This document shows, in pieces, positions 55,301 to 64,000 of a stretch of DNA of 64,000 nucleotides (its first letter is position 1; each line of letters begins with the position of its first letter). The notes under the pieces are model-generated. The model searched no databases. It was not told the origin of the DNA and saw nothing but the letters and a program-made list of their open reading frames with translations. Source of the DNA: Actinernus sp. WN-2022 (Eukaryota > Cnidaria > Anthozoa > Actiniaria > Actinernidae); contig JAOWCC010000936.1 in assembly GCA_030867875.1 (NCBI GenBank), forward strand, positions 78,959,032-79,023,031. Reading direction: 5' to 3'. The translations under genes were made by a program, and so were the position numbers.

Positions 55301-58300
55301 CTGCAAGTTTTCTTTGTTCTATTTCAATAATAACAAGTGTCATGGAGGGGAAAATTATGTCATGGAGGGGAATTAAAACTTAAAAAGCGGTTTAAATTAC
55401 TTAGAAATTGCATAAAATGTATAATTTTCATACATTCAACATCCACCACTATTCACCTTCACTTGTTAATTGTTAATTATTTTGCTTACTCTAGGGTTGG
55501 GTGTAAATTCTCTTCTTTTCCTACGTGTTTTGGTGTGGCTTACTCCAGGTGTCACAGGTTCATCAATATCTGTATCTGTTTCGTGTTGTAACAGCCACTC
55601 CATTGCAAGCAAGGGTGACATTCTGAAAACGTGCAAAGGAATTGGAAATTAAAAGATATATTGAATGGAAAATGAGCCTTTAAACATTAGCCGCCCAACG
55701 GATCGCCACTTGTGGATATAATGTTGATCTTAGTTCACCTCATAAGATTTCAACTAAACTAGTGCCATTCTATATCGGTTCCTTTAATATTCCATGTGCT
55801 TTGATTCAGTCTTGTTTTGACCTTGCAAATGTAAACCTTACCATTTGGAACCTCATACCTGGTAATATCATTTTATATTTGGCATAAAGTATATGTTGTG
55901 GTTTAAATATATACATTGGTTTAAATAACTGGTTTAAAATTCTATCTGATAACTTGTTCTTATATGTGCAGTACTATTATACTGAAAGAATTCAGGTTTA
56001 ATTGGACTAACATTGTTAAAACGTTGCACTGCAGGGTATTTTTGTTTATAGATAGAATGTACTGGTAACTTAATTAGTTACTGTGTGCAGGAGCCAGAGG
56101 GGGCTGGTCAGGCCCCTGAGGTGGGACCGACCATCTGCCAGTACTTGTCAGAAACATATTTTAAAATTAGTGATTAGCTCTAAACACCCTACATTAAGTG
56201 GGAACACGTTGTTGATGGTTAGAGTGTTTTAAGTGTAAAATTAGGGTTTGGATTAGTTCACAGGAACACTGAAGAAGCATTACAGTATGAAGAAATTTTT
56301 AGTTCATCATTGTGCCTGTATTTTTCAATTAAACTCAGACATAAAGTCTCTAAACTTTTAAGGTTACCAGATACCTTCAAAACGAAAAAGATGGTCAATT
56401 TTTTTTCCGCACAGAAATGTAGTTTTAGTAGTAGTGTCTCATATATCAAAAACTCCGTTCAAAAAAAATTAATATTGATGGAGAAATACCAAAAGGAAGT
56501 TTTTAACCAGAAGTAAAAGGTTCTGTTTGATTGACAGCAGATCAATAAACACATGATAAGTGCTCACTCACCCATAATGACCATGTGGGGAAAGCTAGCG
56601 CATATTAAATTCATGTTTTTGTTTATTGAGAAAAGTTTTTCCACACACGATTCCATAATTCCATCGGTTGTTGGCCTTATGTCTTCCAAAAAGCAAGCAG
56701 GATGCCCTTAGCTTTGAAAACAAAGATAAAAGAAAAGCAAAACAAGGCCAAACAATGCATACGACTATAAGCCAAATAGATAAATAAATAGAAGTCCTCG
56801 CAACGACAAGGGTTCGTATTTTCACTTTCAGACAGAGTGAAGAGTGGTCCACATCTGAACATAAAGAGAATTGATAGGAGCCAGCCGAGAGAATATTTGT
56901 TTCCAAGAAAACCGGGCCAACAAAGCTAATAGATGGAAAATCTTATCACGGTGACTCTGAATCCGCTTGAAACTATCTCGCTATTGCTGTGCTGTTTCAG
57001 ATGCCTGCAAATCGCTGTCTCTACTAACTATGCTGGCATTCGAGGCGTCTCTAGGTGTTCACCTTGGCTTTGTCCCTCCCATTTTTCAAGTCACACAAGA
57101 GAACTAGAACAACCGGCTATATTATCATTTTCTCGATGCGGCACGTAGCTTTGATCGGAAATCAACATTGGTGGGAAATCTTGACAGATAGTTGAACTGT
57201 GATGAGAAATGATTGGCCAAGAGCTCTCTAATTGTTGGAGAGGCGGGGCTTCAGATTCACGCACAATTTTTTGAAGTGATATTTTCTACGCTTTCGATTT
57301 TCAACCAAAATAGAGTTTTAAAAAAGATCCCACTCAAGAGGAATTTATTCGATTTGTGTGAAATTTTCACAAAATGTCAATTGATATCGCAGCTGCAAAA
57401 TAGTTTCGGCAAATTTGAAAATTCTAAAAAGAGAGCTCTTGATGGCGTTTCTCGCATATCTACTCGGACTATGTTTTCGCCTTTTCACGAAGAGCATGAT
57501 AACTTTTGAACTAAATCGAATTTTGAAATTCCCCGACACCCTTTTGTAATACGATTCCTCTGAAATGCGACAAAGCAAACATATTTTAAAACTTTAAAAT
57601 ATTTTCGGAGTCGGAGCTTCTGAAAGCCATCTCACTAGATCGGAGAAATGGGATGGCGGAAAATTCGAGATTTTCAAAAAATTCAAAACTTTTTATTTAT
57701 TCTTGTAGCCAATTTTATAAGCTTTAAATGATACATGGATGATTTATCTACGATGTTTCCTCGAGGCGCTACATAATTTAGACTGGAAATGCACCCTGAA
57801 GGTATCCGGTAACCTTAATATTCCAACTGAGCATGCAGCATGCTGTGGTCTGACACCATTAAAGCAATTGTCATTATATAGCCAATCACCTGCTTGGAAT
57901 TTGCACTGTGCACAAAGTTGGAATATTAATATTGGATATTGAATGTTAATGTCACCTCTGTTGGTCATGCTAACAACTCCCCCATCACAATAACTTGATC
58001 CATGCTTTGCATATCTGTTGTGGTTTAATTTTTTCTTGGTTTAAAATTTTTAAACCAGGTCATTTTCGAACTGGTTATTTTTTTTAAACCAGTTAAATTT
58101 TTTTGAACTGGTTTATTTTTCAAGATTATACAAAGGGAACCTATGTTTACTGAGGTTAGGTAAAGTTAAAAATGTTGGCTAGGGTTTGTATTATAAAATT
58201 ATTGTAGTTCACAGGATCATTAAAGAAGCATTATTTCTGTGTTGTTCAGTAATCTAGCCCTAAAATGCCTAATTTAGTGACTAGCTCTAAAATCCCTAAA

Positions 58301-61300
58301 TCAGTGAGCACCGGTTGTTGATGGTTAGGGTTTTTTAAATGTAGGGGTAGGGTTTGGATTATCTCACATGACCATTGAAGAAGCATTATTTTTGTGTGTT
58401 GTTCAGTGATCTTAAGCCCTGTAGCTCTAAAAACTCTAAATCAGTGAGCACCCATTGTTGATGGTTAGGGTTTGTTTAAATGTAGGGGTAGGTTTGGATT
58501 AGCTCACATGACCATTGAAGAAGCATTATTTTTGTGTTGTTCATGCAGTGATCTAGCCCTAAAATGCCTAATTTAGTGACTAGCTCTAAAAACCCTAAAT
58601 CAATGAGCACCCGTTGTTGATGGTTAGGGTTTTATAAATGTAGGGGTAGGGTTTGGATTAGCTCACATGACCATTGAAGAAGCATTATTTTTGTGTTGTT
58701 CAGTGATCTAGCCCTAAAATGCCTAATTTAGTGACTAGCTCTAAAAATCCTAAATTAGTGAGCACCCATTGTTGAGCTGTAAAGTACATCTGATCATCTA
58801 TAAACAATGTGTTTTTCTGGATTTAGATTTCTTACTTCCCATGAGTTGCTGCAGTTTTCATATTAAAAGAATGGAGAGTCAACACAAACTCTGTATATAT
58901 AATACAGTTTTGTCCATGTCGTTGTCCATGTAATTTTATTTCCAAGTCCAATTTTGTTAATAGTGTGCATGTGCAAATAAAATTAAGAGACTGGGAACAT
59001 ATTAGCATAAGGAGAGGGACTGGGTTCGACAGTTAGTCACTTATAGAATAAATGGTGGATTCAAATCAACAAGTGCTTCTGTGGCGCAGTGCGTTAATCA
59101 TTGAGTATACCTACCAGGTGTTCCTCGTGAGGTGTTCCAAGTTAAGCCCAAACGGGCGAGGTTAGTAAGTGGATGGGTGACCATCAAGGTAAGTGGTACA
59201 TGTTTTATTTTTATGAATCCCCCCCCCAAAAAAAAACAGTTAAAAAAATGAACTGGTTTAAAAAATGAACTGGTTTAAAAGAATGAAACAGTTTGAAAAT
59301 TTTGAATTGGTTTAAAACTTTTAAACCCCAAAAAATAATAAACCATAACAACGTTTTAAATGATATCTTATTAAAAACTATGTTTATTTGTATCATAATA
59401 TCAGTCTGTATACTTCACTAATAATTATATTATGGCTACTTTAATAGAGCACTAGTTAATAAAGGTACCTGTTTGACAGTAAAGCTTTTTTTGCTCTCAC
59501 TTCACCAAATCCCATTTCAGTTAGCTGTTTAAGGGAAGCCTAAAAATGAAACAAAAAGCCAACTCTAGTAACTCCTAACAACTAGTGATAAATGGCAAAA
59601 ACTAGACCAATATACCAATCTAATGCACATATCAGTGTCTTCCCCTGGGAGTGGGGGAGAGCAGGCATTTTACCCTGGGGCATTATTTTTACCATCTACA
59701 TTGTCTCCAGGGTCTAGAACTTTGATAACTGCCATCTTGGAAAAGTGAACAGCCAGCCTGGTAGCCCTCAGGATCAAAGATGGGGAAGGTAAAATGTGCA
59801 TATCTTTGTCATTCAAATGATATAATCCTGTGGTTTCATTATTTCATGTCATGGCCCAAGGGAGGGGATTTTGATCAGCTGCCTCTCATAATGTCCCAGG
59901 GTTGCCCCCCCCCCCCCCCCCCCCCCCCCCCTCCCCCCTCTCCCTGGAGGGAAGACATTGATACATGTACTTCAAGTACACTATAGAGTACACAATGACC
60001 AATATCTACTGTATTGCTAAAAATGAGTTATGAGTTTCCTATATAAGCAGAACTTACAGGGTCAACAGTGTTTCCAGGTCCCTCATTTTTATCTGCAAAA
60101 AAAACTATACTTGAAGTTAAATCATAGATTAGTGAAGTGCGTTTAAAGCAGTTGTCTGAGTTGAACTCATTTGTTTACATCTTGAATTCTGGTAATGTAC
60201 AGAATATGAGGCAAAGTGTAATAATAATACATTGTATGTCAAGTGGTTTTAGGATAGGATAGGGGAAGGCTACTCGAAGAGTTAAAACAACTTAATTAAT
60301 GGCACCAACAGTGCATATACATTTAGATGAGGGCCAGTCATGAAACAAAATCAAAAGTGTATAATTTATATCGTTCTCAAATGTAAACAAAAGCAAAACA
60401 TACATGTATGTATAATTAGTGTCAAGTAGCTAGACTGTTGCATTTTAATATGCTGAGGTGCTTCATTATACCCATATAGAAGACTCCATTTCTTCTACAA
60501 CTAGGGGCTCAATATAATTCATGTGGTTGTCCTCCATTGGTTTGCACCAGAAACATACACAATGCTCCATAGTAATCTTGACTATCCTACTCGTAGTCAT
60601 AGTCTTTTGACTTGGGATGGCTGATGAGTAGGTAATGTTCTACTCAATTTACCTTTAAATCCAAGTGAGAAACATATGCATGCTAGAGAAGTTGTACAGC
60701 ATATAGACTTTGATGAATGATACCCATGAATTGAGGAGAAAAAGACACCTTTCTTACCACAAATGAACACATCCACATTCGCAAAATAAAACTAGGACCA
60801 CTAGTCTTGTATCCAGAGATCTAGTTGCACATTGTGGTTTCCCAGAATCCTTGGGGTGGTGCCATATCCGAGATGGCAACGAAAAAGCTGATAGATAGAT
60901 ATATACAATAGAGGTAATCGGCTAATGCTGTTGCCACCAATTCAGATCATGTGATGTAAACTGATGCTACTCTGGGGAATTATTCCTTTTTCATTCTCAT
61001 CATAATGCAGTCAATTGCCTATCTGAATAAAATTAATTTTCAAAGAGTCAATTCTCCAGAGTAATGTGTGTTTACATCACATGATCTGAATTGGGTGGCA
61101 ACAGAGTTAATCGATTACCTCTATGTACAATGAAGATAGAAACCAAATCAAGATTTGTTTTGGCATTTGTGACACAGGAAGCCCAAGCCAAGATGAGTAT
61201 TGCTTTCTCCTTCATCTAATGCAGCCACTTTCGTTTAAAACAAAATGTTGAAAGTAGCAGAAGAAATATTATACTACATGTACATGCCTGTAAATGCCTA

Positions 61301-61935
61301 ACAAGGTTGTTATTGATTTGAAATCTCTGAATTGAGTACATATGGCTGGGGAAAACATAGTTTTGATTTGGTCTCATATTCACCCTGTAATCACGCCTTA
61401 AAGTTCACAAATCCACCACACCCATTCAAGTTGGCCATGCACTGGGAAAATGGTTCGATTCCCAGTTTTACGTCAAAAAGTACCAGGAATTTGACGATAT
61501 TTTGCTATTATTTTTAGCTAAAGTATTCGGTCTTGGGAGTTTCCTCAAAAATAAAAGACCCAAAGATGTTAGCTTTATCACTCAACAAAAGCAAAAATTG
61601 TCAAATTCCCCATTCGATTCCCAGTTTTACATCACACAGTACCTATCTCCCAGCTAGTGTGCAGCCAACTTGAAAGGGTGTGGTAGATTTGCAAACTTTA
61701 AGGCATGATTACAGGGTGACTATCAGAGACCAAATCAAAAAACTTTTTGGCCATCCATATGTACTCAATTCACAGATTTCAATAATAACCTTGTAGGGCT
61801 TGCATACACTTCCTTACAATAATTATTATAATAAGTACCTTTGCCATTGCCATCTTCACGCTCTTCATCTAATGACTGAAGTAGGATGGATGAGTCAATC
61901 AGTGACACCAGGATTCTTCTAAGCTCTGTATTAAA
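52249..61935 (-). CDS. UBAC1: UBAC1 (ubiquitin-associated domain protein 1, KPC2), C-terminal 224 residues in 8 exons
   Basis: UBAC1/KPC2 partners RNF123/KPC1 in the KPC ubiquitin ligase and helps deliver ubiquitinated substrates to the proteasome. Eight minus-strand exons join in frame (675 nt including stop), all GT–AG. In order: a helical stretch ([14 protein letters not shown]) and an acidic linker. UBA1 follows ([20 protein letters not shown] with [16 protein letters not shown]), then a basic linker (KTRRKRREF). UBA2 comes next ([20 protein letters not shown] with [11 protein letters not shown]). The conserved tail is [24 protein letters not shown] and [17 protein letters not shown]. Human UBAC1 has about 405 residues. 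The N-terminal ubiquitin-like part must lie beyond the right edge. The gene is convergent with alpha-spectrin. Confidence 0.88.
52506..52795. mobile_element. MITE copy (GAAAACCAATCACATT ends)
   Basis: ACAATGAAAACCAATCACAT pairs with ATGTGATTGGTTCTCGTTTG. The interior shares CATTTCAACTTGCTCAAG and AAAAGGCAAATTT with 7,635–8,540. It lies in the intron before the last UBAC1 exon. Confidence 0.65.
52837..52907 (-). CDS. UBAC1: UBAC1 exon, penultimate
   Basis: Acceptor AATATTTTCAG, donor GTAAGC. Reads [20 protein letters not shown], then VLSA across the junction. Confidence 0.92.
53429..53496 (-). CDS. UBAC1: UBAC1 exon: end of UBA2
   Basis: Acceptor TGTGTTTTAG, donor GTATGT. Reads [20 protein letters not shown], then TE; ends in phase 2. 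Confidence 0.93.
53592..53753. mobile_element. 162-bp TAGCCTGCTTGC MITE, exact 9-bp duplication
   Basis: TAGCCTGCTTGCAGG ends, arms continuing through GTAGAGGATAT/ATACCCTCTAC, and an inner hairpin GGCCGCCATATTGGCC/GGCCAATATGGTGGCC. TGTCCACCT flanks it at 53,583–53,591 and 53,754–53,762. Confidence 0.87.
54180..54266 (-). CDS. UBAC1: UBAC1 exon: UBA2 core
   Basis: Acceptor TTTTTCATTAG, donor GTAAGT. Reads [20 protein letters not shown], then ASGNSQEAA. It carries the UBA MGF loop; 29 codons in phase 0. Confidence 0.93.
54672..54858. mobile_element. MITE, inverted relative of 47,499–47,684
   Basis: TTAGTATATACCACACCAGT through GAGTGTGGTATATG, with the same interior blocks in reverse order. 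It lies in a UBAC1 intron. Confidence 0.7.
54859..55489. other. UBAC1 intron with small TCACGGAGGGGAA inverted ends
   Basis: TCACGGAGGGGAAAA at about 55,024 pairs with CTCCCCTCCGTGA at about 55,170. GTCATGGAGGGGAA occurs twice near 55,340–55,370. Possibly a small MITE. Confidence 0.4.
55490..55622 (-). CDS. UBAC1: UBAC1 exon: UBA1 end and basic linker
   Basis: Acceptor CACGTTTTCAG, donor GTAAGC. Reads [20 protein letters not shown], then [20 protein letters not shown] and PNPR. Confidence 0.91.
55623..56361. other. UBAC1 intron with a single diverged satellite unit
   Basis: About 56,170–56,285 resembles one unit of the 58,180–58,790 array (GTGGGAACACGTTGTTGATG, then TTAGGGTTTGGATTAG). Nothing else was recognised. 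Confidence 0.4.
56362..57814. mobile_element. TTAA-flanked element (GGTTACC.GATACCTTCA ends)
   Basis: TTAA at 56,358–56,361 and 57,815–57,818. GGTTACCAGATACCTTCA pairs with TGAAGGTATCCGGTAACC. The left third matches 34,797–35,290. Several 60–100-codon frames show no recognised domain. Confidence 0.75.
58180..58790. repeat. ~140–160-bp satellite array with TTAGGG motifs
   Basis: About four units, each with GAGCACCCGTTGTTGATGG, TTAGGGTTT, GGGTAGGGTTTGGATTA and CTAGCCCTAAAATGCCTAAT. It lies in a UBAC1 intron and is related to 62,740–63,560. Confidence 0.85.
59071..59200 (+). mobile_element. SINE-like unit with tRNA-like A box and 5S rRNA-like segment
   Basis: CTGTGGCGCAGTGCGTTAAT resembles a tRNA A box. 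About 45 bp later GGTGTTCCAAGTTAAGCCC, then GAGGTTAGTAAGTGGATGGG and TGACC, follows the order of the 5S rRNA internal promoter (A box, intermediate element, C box). It could be a SINE3-type element or a 5S pseudogene next to unrelated sequence. Confidence 0.6.
59469..59539 (-). CDS. UBAC1: UBAC1 exon: UBA1 core
   Basis: Acceptor TTCATTTTTAG, donor GTACCT. Reads [20 protein letters not shown], then LSN, and shares an Arg codon with the next exon. Confidence 0.92.
59636..59955. repeat. Inverted-end repeat containing a 27-C homopolymer
   Basis: AGTGTCTTCCCCTGGGAGTG pairs with CTCCCTGGAGGGAAGACATT. A run of 27 C (59,905–59,931) sits near the right end, so assembly length here is uncertain. Confidence 0.55.
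60058..60092 (-). CDS. UBAC1: UBAC1 short linker exon (35 nt)
   Basis: Acceptor TTTTTTTGCAG, donor GTAAGT. Reads [11 protein letters not shown]. Phase agrees with both neighbours, but the protein segment is not itself diagnostic. Confidence 0.8.
60093..60909. other. UBAC1 intron, nothing recognised
   Basis: No gene or clear repeat seen. Confidence 0.25.
60911..61122. mobile_element. TA-flanked MITE with ~50-bp TIRs
   Basis: GAGGTAATCGGCTAATGCTG, then GTTGCCACC and AATTCAGATCATGTGATGTA, pairs with the right end. TA on both sides suggests Tc1/mariner-type mobilisation. Confidence 0.75.
61301..61793. mobile_element. 493-bp foldback MITE (CAAGGTTGTTATTGA ends)
   Basis: Arms of ~150 bp share CTCTGAATTGAGTACATATG, ACCCTGTAATCA.GCCTTAAAG and CCAACTTGAA-type blocks. 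Duplicated GATTCCCAGTTTTACATCA-like blocks lie inside. Confidence 0.7.
61839..61935 (-). CDS. UBAC1: UBAC1 upstream exon (first seen)
   Basis: Acceptor CATTTTAG, donor GTACTT. Reads [20 protein letters not shown], then [12 protein letters not shown]. No further upstream exon was found to 64,000. Confidence 0.82.
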
Positions 61936-61989
61936 CTAAAATGAAACAATAGAGTTGTAGAAGTAACTTAAAGGAAGCTTTAATTGGCT

Positions 61990-62255
61990 CTTAATAATTT
62001 TCCTTTGTCTCTTTATGTTTTGTATGATTTGGATTTTGCCTTAATTGTATTTGTGTGCACATATTAATTAATTAACATATTAATGTTAATGTATTGTGTT
62101 ACAGTCACTGATATTTAATTTACTTATTGGGCTATCTAACTCGTTTAGTGAAAGCTATTTTACAAATTAATGTAGATACCGGTAGCTTCAGCACCAATAT
62201 TTAGTATTAATTATTAATAGTGGTGCAAATAAAGTGTGTTGTTGTTGTTGTTCTT
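61990..62255 (+). repeat. Probable LINE 3' end with (TTG)n tail
   Basis: An AT-rich stretch ends AATAAAGTGTGTTGTTGTTG, typical of non-LTR element 3' ends. No coding part was seen. Confidence 0.4.
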
Positions 62256-62739
62256 AATGCTAGAATGTTTTTTTATAAATTATACCATAGTAAATAGGGA
62301 ACAGCAGGTATTAATTGTTTTCAAGTAAGAGTGGATTTCCTATGAGTGGAAAAGGTGCAGCAATGACTTATTGTACTGTTATTGCACAGCATGCTGTAAT
62401 ATATTGAAATGGTTCTAATTTATATTTAGTTTAGTGTGATTATTGGTGTATTAAACCAACAGGGAATCATGAATTCTGCTGCTGCATGGTTTTTCTCAAA
62501 TATATGATTATATGTTGTTTTGTTACATATTTCTGTAAGTTATTGTAGTGATGTCTATTGTAAAATTAATATACAGTGGAAATTGAATAAGTAAGTAAAT
62601 TAAAATAAATAAGTAAATAAATAAAGTACATGTTGTAGGTCAAATTGAATTCCAGGTCAAAATCAATTCAACCTAGGTCAACTTGATTCAGTGGGTCAAA
62701 TTGATTCAACCTAGGTCACATTGATTCAACTGGTGTTGT

Positions 62740-63560
62740 TTAGTGATTAGCCCTAAAGAATCCTAAATTAGTGAGCACCCATTGTTTACGGTTAGGGTTT
62801 AAAAAAATGTATGGTAAGGGTTTAGATTAATTCACATAAACATTTAAGAAGTATTGTTTAGTTATTAGCCCTAAAGAACCCTAAATTAGTGAGCACCCAT
62901 TGTTTACGGTTAGGGTTTAAAAAAATGTATGGTAAGGGTTTAGATTAATTCACATAAACATTTAAGAAGTATTGTTTAGTGATTAGCCCTAAAGAACCCT
63001 AAATTAGTGAGCAGCCATTGTTGACAGTTAGGGTTTAAAAAAATGTAGGGTAAGGGTTTGGATCAGTGGCACAGGAACATTTAAGAAGTATTGTTTAGTT
63101 ATTAGCCCTAAAGAACCCTAAATTAGTGAGCACCCATTGTTTACGGTTAGGGTTTAAAAAAATGTATGGTAAGGGTTTAGATTAATTCACATAAACATTT
63201 AAGAAGTATTGTTTAGTGATTAGCCCTAAAGAACCCTAAATTAGTGAGCAGCCATTGTTGACAGTTAGGGTTTAAAAAAATGTAGGGTAAGGGTTTGGAT
63301 CAGTGGCACAGGAACATTTAAGAAGTAAATTTATTTCTGTGTTGTTTAGTGATTAGCCCTAAAGAACGTACCCTAAATTAGTGAGCACCCATTGTTGACA
63401 GTTAGGGTTTTTTTAAATGTAGGGTAAGGGTTTAGATTTTAGATTAATTCACATAAACATTTAAGAAGTATTATATTTCAGTGTTGTTTAGTAATTATAG
63501 CCCTAAAGAACCCGTTGTTGATGGTTAGGGTGTTTTTAAATGTAGGGCTAGGGTTACGAT
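62740..63560. repeat. ~118-bp satellite array with dimeric higher-order pattern
   Basis: About seven units of GATTAGCCCTAAAGAACCCT, AAATTAGTGAGCACCCATTG, GGTTAGGGTTTAAAA and GGGTAAGGGTTTAGATTA. A two-unit block (about 62,860–63,100) is repeated almost exactly at about 63,100–63,340. Confidence 0.88.
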
Positions 63561-64000
63561 TAGTTCACAGGACCATTAAATCGATTTATAATATTGTTAG
63601 GAATGAGACTGGCTTTAATAAATCTGCTCGTTCCGTTTAAGTATAAGTTCTCAATCATTTATGCATTTTGAATCTTTTCACATCCTCTGTGGGTGTTTCT
63701 TTGATGGGAGAACATGAGAATATGATACAACATTTTTTTATCAATTTCCATTGTTTTGTCAGTGTTTTGAAAAGCTGAGTCTCATAAATGAGCTTATGAG
63801 TGTTACTTCAAGATCCTCTGCCCTCGTTACTTTACTGAGATACTGTTTAGCTCTTTAGTAGAAGTCTTCTGGATAAAATGTTTGAGGTGATTCGCTTTAT
63901 ATTTACATGTACATTGTATCAGCTGAGTAATTACTCTGTAAAATTCGGTTCGGTTGGCACAGCTTGCTTCGAAGTATGAGACCAGAGTGTAGCCGTAAAG
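63561..64000. other. Right edge, nothing recognised
   Basis: No UBAC1 exon or clear repeat found here. Confidence 0.3.

Overview
The window is eukaryotic genomic DNA: two multi-exon animal genes with GT–AG introns, embedded in dense transposable-element sequence. The protein sequences, the intron-rich structure and the TIR/SINE content suggest an invertebrate metazoan, most probably an anthozoan cnidarian (coral or anemone). That placement is an inference from general resemblance. No marker in the window fixes the species.

Left half (81–33,019, plus strand): 42 consecutive exons of alpha-spectrin. They start inside about the 7th spectrin repeat and run through the SH3 domain, the remaining triple-helical repeats and the C-terminal EF-hand region to a stop codon. 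Every exon junction keeps frame (5,115 nt, 1,704 residues plus stop). The 5' part of the gene lies before the window. The introns carry many TIR elements, tRNA-derived SINEs and minisatellites.

Right part (52,249–61,935, minus strand): eight exons forming the C-terminal 224 residues of UBAC1 (ubiquitin-associated domain protein 1; KPC2), with two UBA domains and the conserved C-terminal tail. Its N-terminal exons lie beyond the right edge. The two genes are convergent, tail to tail. Their human orthologues both map to chromosome 9q34.

Between them (33–52 kb) is about 19 kb of nested repeats: a Ty3/gypsy RNase H relic, a LINE reverse-transcriptase relic, and a complete but frameshifted hAT transposon with perfect 20-bp TIRs and 8-bp target duplications. 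There are also two purine/pyrimidine minisatellites in inverted orientation, two copies of a possible RecQ-like helicase 5' exon, and several MITE families. Some insertions are stacked three deep.

The strongest unexplained signals are: (i) a TIR family beginning TAGCCTGCTTGC with exact 9-bp target duplications at three sites; (ii) several TTAA-flanked foldback families, including a 2-kb near-palindrome; (iii) two related long hairpins whose arms are identical within a copy but diverged between copies; (iv) satellite arrays with telomere-like TTAGGG motifs in UBAC1 introns; (v) a SINE-like unit joining a tRNA-like A box to a 5S rRNA-like promoter segment. All calls are from reading the sequence; no database search was possible.
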